DNA from: Cycas panzhihuaensis
Lineage: Eukaryota; Cycadophyta
DNA: 64,000 nt
Assembly: GCA_023213395.1 (NCBI GenBank)
Contig: CM041465.1
Span: 46,693,741 to 46,757,740 of the forward strand
Direction: 5' to 3'
Positions 1 to 14,563 of this stretch are shown here, piece by piece. The notes under the pieces are model-generated. The model was not told the DNA's origin. It did not search any database and saw only the letters and a list, made by a program, of their open reading frames with translations. The translations under genes were made by a program, and so were the position numbers. Within the stretch, counting starts at the first letter, position 1. Every line of letters starts with the position of its first letter.

Positions 1-570
1 AGACATTTTATAGTTGTCCTCTCAACCTTTCAATGTAGGGGGTAGTTGAACTACACTCTGGTATGAGCCTAAACTACCAAAAATTGCTCTGATATGAGCC
101 TAAACTATGAAACCTTGCTGAAAAATGAGTCTAAAATACATCTGTTCAGGAGGTCGGATGCCCCCCAAAAAGGGGACATGGTACCAAACTATACCCATCT
201 TATTTCTTTACTCTAGAATGAGCTTAAACTACTAATGCCCATGTGTTTGCCATCCATAAAGGCGGTATCATGCTACGTGGAACTCTCTACCCTTCAACGA
301 TCCTTGGTCATTAGCCAAACATACCCCACAATAAGGGCATGGGACTCCTCTATAAGTATAAACTACTAACTGACTGTGTTTCATGTGGATAGTATGTATG
401 TACTATGTGTATGAGCTATGATACCATGCATAAGAGAAAATGCCAAGTTAAACATATGTAAAGATAAGCACATACTTATGTGGGGATGATTAAATGTATA
501 AGAGTACATGCACATAACAAGTACATAAAGATACAAAAGATTGATGGGGTTCCAATTGGTCCCCCCCGCC

Positions 571-571
<1 letters not shown>
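1..571. other. intergenic sequence, no gene seen
   Basis: I see no gene here. A short phrase resembling tgagcctaaactac recurs several times in the first 230 bases, which suggests old repeat-derived DNA. The stretch ends in a run of C just before the microsatellite field. Confidence 0.5.
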
Positions 572-3202
<2,631 letters not shown>

Positions 3203-3983
3203 ACATATACCACATATGTCTTTTGCCCCTTCCTCTAAAATTTCAGGTCAATCAAAGTCTATTTGGTTGGGTTTCTGAGCTCCGGAAGCTCTATGGGAGG
3301 CGCACAACTCACGCATAGGTTGTGCAACCAAAAATTCAAAAACTCATTGAAAATTTTCATATTTTTATCTTATGTTTTAAAACTTTAGTCATATGATATT
3401 AAATTTGATTTAAATCTCACTTTAAATCCATTGTAGCCCCTTTCTTTGGTTACATTCAACCCTCATATGACCTCATAAAGTACAGATATCAAATCTTATT
3501 TAGCTAAATTTGATTTTTTTTTTTTTTTTGTAAAAATATTTATCCCTTTTTAATAATTCTTCAAGCCTACCAAACCCATAGTGAAATTATCAAGTGGTCA
3601 CATGAAGCCTTTAAGTGATCAAAGGCCAATTTAGAGGGGGTTGAACCCTTTTTTCAATAGTTTTTGGGCCAAAATAGGTAGCTATGTTTTTTCTATGATA
3701 TCTCTTCAATCATGCATCCAATTTGTGAACCATCTAAAGTGACAAAAAGTAGATTCAAAACTTTATAGCTTAAAATTAAATTGAGTCAGATTTAGAGCTA
3801 ATTTATAGGAGATATTAGCTACTCAAGTCGTCATTTATGTTTGAGCTATTTGAGCCTTATTTTTCAAAATTTGAAGGCATTTTTTAGTTTCTTTGAGGTT
3901 ATTTTACTAGATTAGGTTGTGGCTTATCTTTTTTAGATGTTCAATTCTGATTTTTAAGGTTAATTAGTGCATGGTGATGTCTC

Positions 3984-4030
<47 letters not shown>

Positions 4031-4719
4031 TTACTCATAGAAGGTTGAAAAAGTTCACTCTCAAAGCTTGGCCTATCAAGAGATTTCTAAACCTACCCTT
4101 ATCATTTCAATTTATTTTATTTCATCTTTGTTTCATTTATTACTTTAAAAGAAATTTTTTGTGTATAATAAACTCACTTAAAAAAATAAATATTTACATT
4201 AAAAAAATAACTTCTAAATTGAACCCCCATTTTTAGCCTTGTAAGGAGAACAATTCGAACCCCTGAAGTTACCACCACATACACACCCTTGGCCTACTCA
4301 TATTGAATGAGGAATGTCATTTGTTATCAAGTGTATTAGGTGGTAGGTTGAGACACAAAGGCCCTATCCTTTAGAGTTTGGATATCAGGCTAGACCTAGA
4401 GGGGTGAGTGCCTTGGTTAGTAAGTTCTCACTGTTAGATCTATCACTTGGCATAAGATCAACATAGGTGGAAAAATAAATCAAAGGGGTCTTAGGACCTT
4501 CTTTGTAGTCCATGTATTGATGTATATTGAGCCTTTAAGCTCATGTATCAATATATTAGGTCCCTAGTTTTCCATTTGTAGATTAGACAAGATAGTAATT
4601 AAGAGCTTTCTTAGAGATCCTTAGCCTTAAAATTTTAGATTAGAAGCCACTTATGTAGATTAGTACCTTATCACATAAAAGTTTAAAGACATAAATTCAA
4701 ATACAAAAACCTTTCAAAT
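3203..4719. other. no recognised gene between microsatellite and Copia gag
   Basis: This is AT-rich DNA without a convincing coding frame. It may be the leader or the decayed 5' end of the Copia element whose gag begins at 4720, but I could not find a 5' LTR matching the 3' LTR at 9365. Confidence 0.4.
3988..4027 (+). repeat. (TG)n microsatellite
   Basis: An uninterrupted run of about 20 TG dinucleotides, isolated from the large field at 572-3202. Confidence 0.95.
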
Positions 4720-6100
4720 ATGGCATCACAAATGCTCCTTTCAAACACCATCAAACTCAATAGGATAAACAACTTTATATCATGGAAGAAGTAAGTAAAA
4801 ACCCTTCTTATCATGAATAAATTTTGGGCCTATATTAATGGGGACATACCTCTTCTTATTCCTATGCCAGACCCTAATGATTCCATTAAAATAATTCCAC
4901 CTGATCTTGTAGCCTTTGCAAACTTTAAAGTTAAGGATAGCATAGCAATAGTTGAAGACCAAGTGGATCAAAACATTGAAACTACCCATACATCTCATGA
5001 GGTATGGAAAGTACTTTGTGCGCTCTATGAGAGAAAGGTTGAATCTAGATCTTTGATACTCAAATCCCATCTATCTTATATGACCTTTATTAAAAATATT
5101 ATCAAATATTTAACTAAAGTTAAAACTATTAGAAACCAACTCATTATCCTTGGTGAGCCACCTTCTGATCATGACTTGATTTCTAACATTATTAATATTC
5201 TACCCATTGAATATAACTCCTTCATATCCAAGCTATATAATGATTACTCCAAGATGGACTTTATAACCTTTTAAGGGCTCTTGCTTCGAAAGGAGAATAT
5301 ACTCAACCAACTAGGAATGATATCAACATCTGATTTAGCTCCTGCCTTTGTAGCCCAAAACTCAGAAAAAGGTAAAATTGTTAATAGAGTAGTCCAATAG
5401 CTTAATCAGTAACAAGACCTAACTCAACACTTGGACTCTCTCTCCATATTACAAGAGTCACATCAATAGCTAACTTAGTAGTAACTTATTGGCACCTCCT
5501 CCTCCTCTTGTCCAACTCAACAACCTCAATAGTCACAATACCAACCACAAGATAATCTCAAAGGAATCAGTAGGGAAAACTAAATGTCAACTACCTCTAC
5601 TATGGCAAAATTGGACACCTAGATATTGAATGCAGGAGAAGACAAGCTAATTTACAACTCTTATAGAACCAAGGGAGCCAAGAATATAGGTCATTTTATC
5701 AACAACCACCCCCTATTTATCAACAAGGAGCACCCTCATACCATCAAGGAGGTCCTAGTTACACTCAACAAAGATAAGGAGTTTCTTATCAACAAGGAGG
5801 ACCATGCCCTCCTTAAGGAGTCTACTTTCCATAACAAATAAGCCCTTATTATTAATAAGGTAGTCCAATTCAACAATAAGCAGGCCTTTTTTACCCACAA
5901 GAGGGGCCATCATACCAACCTCAAGGCCAATTCTATTAGTAGAATTAGAATCTAAGGCCCACATAAGGGCGAAGATCTTAAAACAGGCAATGATTCTTAA
6001 ATAGAAATTAGAGGAACCAACAAAATAATCAACAATAAGGTGGCAACATGGGAGATGGTCAAGACTTCTCCTCCTATAACCTATTTTTTATAGTATTATC
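4720..6100 (+). pseudogene. Copia gag remnant
   Basis: The probable start ATG is at 4720. The frame meets a TAA after 24 codons (about 4792) and then stays open to 5272. The protein has the UBN2/retrotransposon gag pattern, with a VWKVLCALYE-like segment near 5005-5035 and a LPIEYNSFI-like segment near 5203. A CCHC knuckle region is visible near 5590-5635 as YYGKIGHLDIEC. Both leading Cys have become Tyr or been lost, so zinc binding would be broken. Further stops follow to about 6060. In an intact element Gag forms the particle that packages the RNA. Confidence 0.75.
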
Positions 6101-6117
6101 CTCACAACTTAATGAGA

Positions 6118-9100
6118 CCAGATGGCTCCTTGATTCTAGTACAATGAGATATATGACAGGTTCAGAAAATATGTTCGAGGAGACCTAATCAATCAACACT
6201 CAAACAGTTACATTTAAGGATAACTTGACTTACAATGTGACTAAAATTAGTAGGTCACTAACAATATTGAATGACTCCAATATTTGATACCACATAAACA
6301 ATGTGTTCATTATAATAGGTATGAAGATGAACCTTCTTTCCATTAGACAAATGGACAAGTAGAACTTAGATGTCCTCTTTAGCTAAGGTACTTACAAAAT
6401 TATAGACCATACTATAGGCAAACTTATGGCCATAGAACATGAAGATGGTAGCTTATACATGCTAGATAAAGTCCCCCTTACCACTACTCCACAACATAAA
6501 TCTTATTCCATGGCCAACTCAACTCAATCTAATAAGGGGAAGGATGTAATTGATGAAGAGTCCCCTTGCATATAAGAACCTAGAGAATGCCCTCATTCAA
6601 AGGATGATGTGATCACAAATAGCTCCAAAGACCACCTATAGCATCAATGCCTAAGTCATTTAAATATACAAATCTTGAACCTCATATCTAGGCTCAAAAT
6701 GGTACATGACCTACCTAAAGTCAAGAGGTACCGTAACATAAGTGAGGCATGTCTAAATGGAAAGTAACAAAGAGAAAAATTCCCTTCTAAGAATGCAGGG
6801 AGAGCTTCACAACCATTAGAGTTGATTCACTCTAATATTTGTGGCCTTATATCCATCTAATCTCTCAATGGTAATTGGTATTTCATCACCTTCATATATG
6901 ACTTCTCAAGGAAAGTGTGGGTCTATTTCTTGAGAAACAAATATCAATCCCTAGACAGATTCAAAGAGTTCAAAGCTGCTACAAACAATGAAAGTGGGAT
7001 GAAAATCAAGATCCTTAGATCTGATAATAGGGATGAGTACATTTCAAATCAATTCAATAACTTTTACAAGGAACATGGCATCCAATGTCCATTTTCTGCT
7101 CCTTAGATACCCCAACAGAATAGTGTAGTTGAAAGGATAAATCATACTTTGATTAACAAAGGAAAAGCCATGCTTAGTGCTGCTAATCTTACCACCAGAT
7201 TTTAGGCTAATGCCATTACTATTATTTCTTACCTGACCAACATATGTCCCATAATTACGATTAGAAGCATTACTCCTAAAGAAGCTTGGTGAGGTGAAAA
7301 ACCATTTGTAGTTCACTTGAGGATCTTTGAATACATAACATATAAACATGTCCTAAATGATAATAGAAAGAAGCTTGCTGACAAGAGCCTTAAGTGCATA
7401 TTCCTTAGCTATGTACTCAGTTACAAAGCCTATAAAGTATTTGACATAATTAGTAACCAATCTTACATGACATAGGATGTAATCTTTACAGAAGAACCAT
7501 AGGAACTGACACCTCCTCAATCTCAGATTGTAGCAACAGATGAAGTTGGTGCATCACAAGTGACCATTAGACAAATTTTGGAGCCACCGGCACCAACTTT
7601 CTCCTACGCTCTAGGTCCATCATCAGTTTCAGTAGCTTCTTCATCATCCACTCAAGTAAGTACAACCTTACCTGCTATTTCAATTCATGACCTTTAGATG
7701 AAAGCTACCAACTTTTAGCCACCTCTTAAGTGGGTATAATAGCTTTTAAAGGATGCTCCTTCTCCTCCCACAGTTACAAAGAGGCCTTCCAAGATGAGAC
7801 ACTCTATAAAGTTTACCCTCATGGAACATGTCCTTGAAACTCCTGAGCCTTTCGTGTTTGAGAAGGCAGCCGAAGACCATACGTGGAAAGTAGTTATGGA
7901 TAAAGAGATGAACTCCAACTTTAAAAATGACACTTAAGAGTTAACTAAATTGCCACTTGGGAAGAAAGCAATTAACTGTAGATAGTTGTATAAGACAAAG
8001 TTCCATATAGATGGCACCATAGAGCATCATAAAACTCACTTTGTTGTAAGAGATTTCAAACAACAAGAAGGAATTGACTATGATGAGACCTTTACACCGA
8101 TAGCCAACATGACTCTATTCTGTTTGGTTATATTCCTAGTAGCCCAATTTAGATGGCATGTTTACCAAATGGATGTGAAGAGTGCTTTCCTCAATAGAGA
8201 GCTCAAAGAAGAGGTTTTCTTGAAACAACCCCTAGGCTATGTCGTCCTAGGATAAGAACACTTAATTTGCAGACTTAAGAAAGCCCTTTATGGACTCAAG
8301 CAGGCACTATGTACCTAGTATATAAATATAGATGCCTTTCTCACATAGTATGGATTCAATCATTTACCATCTGACCCTAACCTCTACATTATAGTTAAAG
8401 ACAATTTGATCATAATCATTGTTCTTTATGTAGACAACCTTGCTATCACTAGCAACAATATAGATGGAATTTCTTAGCTCCAATCAGAGTTAAAGAGTAA
8501 CTTTGAGATGACTAACCTTGGTCTCCTCCACTAATTCCTTGGAATTAAAGTTTAGTAAGAACCAAGTCATATCCTCCTGACTCAAACTAAGTATGCCAAT
8601 GAGCTCTTAGAAAGATTCAGGTTGACAGAATATAAGCCTACACTAATTCCCATGGAGATAGAAACCAAGTTAAACCTAGATGATCAAGGAAAGCCTTTCG
8701 ATTGCACTTTGTATTGGCAATTAGTTGGGAGCCTAATTTATCTCACTCACACTCAACTAGACATCTCATATGCAGTAGGGATTTGCTTCAGGTATATATC
8801 ACAACCAAATATCTCATTAGAAAGCAGCCACTAGGATCCTCAAATACATCCATGGCACTCATTAGTTTGCAAGACTAACTCACCTGTTATAAAGGGACAT
8901 ACATATGTTCATTAAGTTGGTTGCCATGACATATGCCATTTGACTTTAGGCTACTGTTTTGATATGAACTTAGTTATAATCTCATGGGGCAGCCTAATGT
9001 TGTCCCTTTCTCTACCAAAGCAGAATATAAAGCAGTTATCCATGCTACAACTGAGTTGATTTGACTTAGAAGGATTCTCATTAAGCTTCGACTTCAATAA

Positions 9101-9337
9101 TGTGCACTTACTATCCTGTACTGTGACAATCAAAGCATGTTGAAGATGACGAAGAATCTTGTATTTCATGCTAGAACCAAGCACATTGACATTCATCACC
9201 ACTTTACCTGTAAGCATGTCAATAATAGAGAAGTTGATCTCATCTACCATCCTACTGAAGGCCAAGTCACTAACATCTTCACTAAGGCACTTAGTAAACT
9301 GAAATTTGAACAATTTAGACATGACCTCAACATCTGA
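6118..9337 (+). pseudogene. Copia pol remnant (PR-INT-RT-RH)
   Basis: The protease motif is LLDSST near 6125, where Copia normally has DSGA. Integrase covers about 6640-7460: LELIHSNICG is where the first catalytic Asp is expected (here Asn), RSDNRDEY holds the second Asp, and NSVVERINHT the Glu. RT covers about 7860-8560 with QMDVKSAFLN near 8167 and YVDN (not YVDD) near 8430. RNase H ends near 9337 with TKHIDIHHHF. TAG and TAA replace many Trp and Gln codons, so no polyprotein can be made. Confidence 0.85.
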
Positions 9338-9364
9338 AGAAATGAAGTTGCTATTAAGGGAGGG

Positions 9365-9739
9365 TGTTAAAACTATGCAATACCTCCTCCATTTCTTCAT
9401 ATCTTTGTAATTTAATATTTATATTATGCATTAATGGACTCTTAATATAATTTAATTATATTTAATAGTAAGGTCGAGTCCACCTCTTGTGTCATTAAGT
9501 CGACCTATCAAATTATATGTTAAGGTTAGCTGATGACTATAATATTGCCTCGCACCTTTGTACATCACATTTGATTTAATTTTTATGTGGAAGCTCTACC
9601 CGATAGAGAGCCTACGATGTGATGAATTTACCTGTAAACTTATTGGTCCATTTATTATGATTATTTACATATTTTATTGATTATTTCAGTTATATTACTT
9701 GATATACTTGATTAGTGCACATGTATTTAGATTCTAACA
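9365..9739 (+). repeat. 3' LTR of Copia element 1
   Basis: It starts TGTTAAAAC directly after the polypurine tract 9356-9364 and ends ...TCTAACA at 9739, giving a 375-bp TG...CA unit. The right edge is supported because integrase coding of a different Copia copy begins immediately afterwards. No partner LTR was found, so the boundary rests on termini and context. Confidence 0.65.
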
Positions 9740-11900
9740 TTTTATCATGCAAAAGGAAAGAATAGAATTATTGTTAAAATGGCTATAAATATGCTTAAAG
9801 ATAAGCAACTTGGATATAAATTTTAGGCAAAAGCTATACATACAACATTTTACTTATTAAATAGGGTGTATCATAAGGTTATTAGATGGGTTACACAAGA
9901 GGAAGCTTGGTTAAGTTATAAGCTAAGCATATAACACTTAAAGATTTTTGGATGTTTAACCTGTGTCCATGGTCTAGAACAAAGGAGAACGAAGTTGGAT
10001 GATAAAAGCACCAAGTGTATCTTTATAGGACATTATGATACTTCTAGATCCTATAAATTATATGATCCAAAGGATAAGAAGATAATTGTAAGCAGGGATG
10101 CCATCTTCAAGGAAGATGAATGCTATCAAGAAGAAGCTAAAAAGGATAAAGAAAAAAGATCATAGTAGAAGTAGATTCAAATCCTAAGTCCATAAATATA
10201 CCAAGTCTAAATAAAGCATAACTCTCCACATTCAATCAAATGATTCCTAAATGAGCACATGACTGTTCAAATATTTTAGATAACAACTTTGAGAGAAAGA
10301 CCACTCAATCTCAAAGAGTAAATTTTACCTTGATGACTCAAGTAATGGAGTCAAATAAGGCTCATAATTTTGAAGAGGCTAATACAAAAGATGAATGGAG
10401 AGAAGTCATAAAGGAAGAGTACAATGCCTTAGTAAAAAATGATACTTGGGAGTTAATAGATTTGCCACCAAGTAAAAATACCATTGGAACCAAGTGGGTC
10501 TATAAGACCAAATATAGATCAGATGGAACAATTGACAAGTACAAGGCAAGGTTAGTTGCCAAAGGATATGCATAAGTTGAAGGCATAGACTATAATGAGA
10601 CTTTTACACCTATTATAAGACTTAAGATAGTTTGTCTGATGATGGCTTTAGCTGCACAATGGAATTGGACAATTCAACAAATGGATGTTAAGAGTGTTTT
10701 TTTGAATAGCTACATAAAAGAAAAAATATATGTCCAACAACCCAAAGGGTTTAAAATAAGGGGGAAAAAACATAAGGTCTATACACTCAAGAAGGCCTTG
10801 TATGGACTTAAACAAGCGCCTAAAGCTTGGTACTCTAAGATTGACAAGTATTTTAGAGATAAAGGATTCCAAAAAAGTCAATTTGATCTTAACTTATACA
10901 TTAAAATAGAGGGAAACTCAATATTTATTAAGGGCTTATACATTGATGACCTTATTTATATTAGGAATGATCCTTATTTGTCCTAAAAATTCAAAGAAGA
11001 CATGTATAAGGAATTTGAAATGATTGATTTGGGACTAATGCATTACTTCTTAAGCTTGGAAGTTTGGCAAGATGGAAATGGGATATTTATTTCCCAAAAG
11101 AAGTATACTTTGGACATATTGCGTATGTTCAACATGAGTAATTATAAGGCACTCGCTACACCAGCTAAAGTTATGGTGAAATTATCTAAGTATAAAGAAT
11201 CAACATCAGTTGATCCCACTCTTTATGGGTAATTAATTGGAAGTTTATTTACTTAACTTTAACTCAGCCAGATATCATATATCTAGTTAGTGTAGTTTCC
11301 AGGTTTATACATGAGCCTAAAATGACATATTGGCAAGCAACAAAGAGGATCCTTGGGTACTTAAATGGTACAGTTGGTTATGGACTTCATTATAGGTTAT
11401 CAAGAGACATCAGATTAATTGGTTATACAAACTCAGGCTGGGCAAGATATATATATATATATGATAAGAAATCTACCTAATATTATACCTTTAGTTTGGG
11501 TTTAGTAGTAATAGCTTAGAATTCGAAGAAATAGAGTACGGTATTATCGTCTATTATAGAAGCAAAATACAAAGCAGCAGTAGTAGGAGCTTCTAAAATA
11601 GTTTAGCTGAGAAGATTACTCTAAGATTTGTAGGAAAAATATGATGGTTCCACACAAATGCTTTATGACAATCAAAACACTACATAGATGACTTAGAATC
11701 TAGTGTTTCATGGCAGAACAAAATACATCAAAACTCAATATCACTTCATCAGAGAATTGGTTCAGGAATGAGAAATTTAATTGACCTATTACAGCAAAGA
11801 AGAATAGGTGGTAGGCATATTTACTAAGGTACTTGGAAAAATAAAGTTTAACAAATTTAAAGATAGGCTTAGAGTCTCTCCAAATGGGCATTATGGGGGA
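9740..11900 (+). pseudogene. Copia element 2 pol remnant, starting inside integrase
   Basis: The frame starts within integrase, at the KNRIIVKMA segment that normally follows the catalytic Glu. It continues through the integrase C-terminal part (CIFIGHYDTS near 10017). RT runs from about 10330 to 11230 with WVYKTKYRSDGTI, QMDVKSVFLN, ALYGLKQAPKAWY and the catalytic YIDD near 10942. RNase H runs from about 11395 to 11870 with TKYIKTQYHF near 11725. Stops are fewer than in element 1 and RT is nearly open. The gag, protease and first half of integrase are missing. A purine-rich stretch (tatgggggagaaa, near 11892-11904) may be its polypurine tract. Confidence 0.85.
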
Positions 11901-11904
11901 GAAA

Positions 11905-12189
11905 TATTGGATAATACCCATTAGGACTCATATCGGTACATGTCAAATATGACGGCATAGAGTTTAGTATAGCCAACTTAGCTAACCTCATCAACAATCA
12001 ATTTGATATTATGATAGTGTTTTTAAATACTAGTCGACAATAGACATTAGATTCCTGCTCAACTCTTGTTTATAAATTCAAAGGGTTTGAAGATCCCAGT
12101 GTTCATCAACACCACCATCATGTTGGATTTTTGTTTCACCCTTTGTTATATTTGTTGCTCTATTTGACTCCTGTAAATCCTTCATTAAA
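11905..12189 (+). repeat. possible 3' LTR remnant of Copia element 2
   Basis: This is non-coding sequence directly after the purine tract. The segment around 12095-12118 (gtgttcatcaacaccac) closely resembles part of the element D LTRs at 22880 and 26305, suggesting a related LTR family. Termini are not clear. Confidence 0.35.
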
Positions 12190-12756
12190 CTTACAATTAG
12201 TTACCTTAGAATCATTAAAAGCACAACATAAAGAAAATTGATAATAAAAGCTTAAAAGGCATCCTCATTGGGTACAATGAAGAGAATAAAGTACACGATG
12301 TATATGAGTTGACAACCAAAAAGGTTCATATAACTTAAGATGTTATCTTTGAAGAATTTGACAAACAAGTTACAGATGTCATCTTCAAAGAGACTGATAA
12401 GTAAATGATAGATCAGGGTCAAGATCTAAATATCTAAAGGATTTGAAAAAATAAAGGAAAGCAGATTGAGAAACAACCTGAATCTAATTCTTTGAGTCTG
12501 CAGATTATGAAGCCAAAGACTAAGCTGAAGGAGGAAGAAATTAAAGAGGAATAATTTGAAGATGCTCTGGAAATACAGCCATAGATGCAGCCTAAGGTTG
12601 CTTCACTCATTAAATTTTCTAAATGATACTTGAAGACTATTAAGTAAGCTCAGTTGCCCAAGATAAAGGGAAAGTACAAGTCGAAGATGAGGCTTGATAC
12701 TTTACTAGGAGGGTAGTTTGATCAATTTAGTTGATCATATTAACATTATGGGGGAA
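12190..12756 (+). pseudogene. Copia element 3, internally deleted
   Basis: The integrase C-terminal part is visible near 12240-12360 (LKGILIGYNEENKVHDVYEL, then a decayed DVIFEEFD). A Lys/Glu-rich region follows and leads directly to a polypurine tract (attatgggggaa, about 12745-12756) with no RT or RNase H between. It is either a deletion derivative or a non-autonomous copy. Confidence 0.6.
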
Positions 12757-13010
12757 TGTTAGAATAAATGTTCATATATGGACAAGTTAGTGGTGAGCCA
12801 TAAGGTTGATGACAAGTGTTATACGAGTTATGAAAGTCCTTGATGGACCTATGATGTATGTTAGGTTAATTATGAGTCCTATTTTGGATCATTATTGATT
12901 TTGTGTATATATTAAGGTTGTATTATATGCATTATAAAATGGAGATTCATTATTAATGAATGGGAACAAATAATAGTAGATTAGTTCTACCTGATATCTA
13001 TCTTTTAATA
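12757..13010 (+). repeat. 3' LTR of Copia element 3
   Basis: It begins TGTTAGAATAAATG immediately after the polypurine tract. A TATA-like tgtgtatatatta lies near 12901. The right boundary is approximate because no second copy is present in the window. Confidence 0.5.
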
Positions 13011-14160
13011 TGTTAATATTTGGTTTTATTTTTTATTGTAAATTCACACATATGACAATTTAAGGCTATTAATTTTGAGGTTGAAAGAGACTTATTAACA
13101 TCTTTTGTACATAATAAACATTTAGGAATCAGGATAAATTTTTAATAGGCATTCTAGAGCCTATTCGTTTATGGTTCAGGTGTCAGTTTAATATGTGTTA
13201 TTTTAATTAAATTACCTTATCTTTTATATTTAATTCAAAAATATTATTCTGGAAGTGATTTTGATTCCACATTGGGTAATATGGATAGTTTCTTAGCGAA
13301 CTCTGGGGTGAACACTTCCCTATGCCAACACCCCACAATATCATCATATAAGAGACGCACATTATTCAATATGTAATAAAAATGTGTACCTTAAAAAACC
13401 TAGTAGGTGTTATCACAACAAGCCTAAGTCATTAAACATACTAATAATACAATATCGGTAAAGTTGAAGATCAACATCCCCCCTTATTAGATTGTCCACC
13501 ACACAAAGAAATGCAAGGATAACTTCATCATAAAGGAGATGACCAAGAAAATTCCACGACATTAGCATAAAGGAGATGAGCAAGGCTCAACTACTAAGAC
13601 ATTAAGCTTAAATAGACCTAAAAGGCCTCATTATAAAAGCTTCAATCCATTACAACATCTCATAATGCAACATTGATATAGTTGAAGGGGGGCATCATAT
13701 TCATAATGTTGGAGATGAGTATCTCACCTTACTACAATGCTCTCCATTGAGAGAAAAGTGGGGAGGGATTCACAATATCATCACATCAGTCTAGGGGAAG
13801 TCATAAAAGTTCTTTAAGCCATCAAAACCTATAGGTTACAATATTGCTAAAGTCCAAGACGAACACACCCAAGAAATATTGAATGTGAAAGGAGAAATAT
13901 TGAATGATATTGGGACAATCTGAATTCCAAGGAGTGTAGCTTGAGAGCCTAGGGAAAACCCAAGGAAACGACATTGAACGTTAAAAGCTCAACATGAATT
14001 TCAAATCTTAGAATTTCATGGTAAACCCATGAATTAACCCGGAAAATGGAATCCAAACATGACTGGGTAGACGGCTGGGTCTTGTCGAATGCGGAAATAA
14101 AGCCTACATTTGCCTTCCTTCTTGTTGTGCCTCCAAAGAAACGGAACATAAAAAAACCAA
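13011..14160. other. intergenic DNA upstream of the PKA-R gene
   Basis: There is no convincing coding sequence. The last part changes from AT-rich repeat-like DNA to more balanced composition approaching the gene, as expected for a promoter-proximal region. Confidence 0.4.
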
Positions 14161-14563
14161 AGGAAGAGAAAAGCCTTATTTATTTTTTAAATAGATGGAT
14201 TGGTTTCCATGTGTGACAGTTACCAGCTTCCCGTGGTGGAAATTTTGGAAACGCCTCTATCTGGGGGTCCAGAATGGCCTTGCATAAAATTTCGGCGGAT
14301 TAAGAAAATATAAATATAATAATAAAAGAAGAAATTGTGGCGGAAACGGCCTTGCGTGCAACCGCCGAGAGCAACGCCGCTGGTCCGTGACGGAGGGTGT
14401 TAGTTATAGTTGAACAGACGCAGTTCCACAGAATTTTGATTCATCGAGAAGGCGGCGTTGTTGCGAGGTGAATGTGAATTAGCAGTGCCTCTCCTTGGAT
14501 TTATTCACAAACAAAGCTGTACTGATTATTTCATGAAACTGCAGGGTTGGTATTCGGTAAAAC
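14161..14563 (+). promoter_or_regulatory. putative promoter and 5' UTR of the PKA-R gene
   Basis: The only TATA-like element close enough is aatataaatataat at about 14307-14320. It would place the transcription start near 14340 and give a 5' UTR of about 220 bases. An ATG at 14533 lies upstream in another frame and could reduce translation. This is inferred from sequence alone. Confidence 0.35.

Larger units (their letters stand above)
4720..9739 (+). mobile_element. degenerate Ty1/Copia element 1 (gag to 3' LTR)
   Basis: The domain order gag, protease, integrase, reverse transcriptase, RNase H is the Ty1/Copia order (integrase before RT). All domains are on the + strand and broken by many stops and some frameshifts. 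A polypurine tract (9356-9364, aagggaggg) is followed by a 3' LTR starting TGTTAAAAC. No 5' LTR or primer-binding site was recognised upstream, so the left end is undefined. The right end abuts the integrase of another Copia copy at 9740. Confidence 0.85.

Noticed and set aside
3203-4719. 5' LTR of Copia element 1
   Set aside because: I looked for a copy of TGTTAAAACTATGC and the following LTR sequence and found none, so no LTR is called.
4720-11880. Use of TAG as a sense codon (alternative genetic code)
   Set aside because: The PKA-R gene uses standard codons, and the stops in the Copia remnants fit C-to-T decay in dead elements.
13949-14149. Short minus-strand frame upstream of the PKA-R gene, possible divergent gene
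   Set aside because: It has no recognisable domain and no further exons, and its length is compatible with chance.
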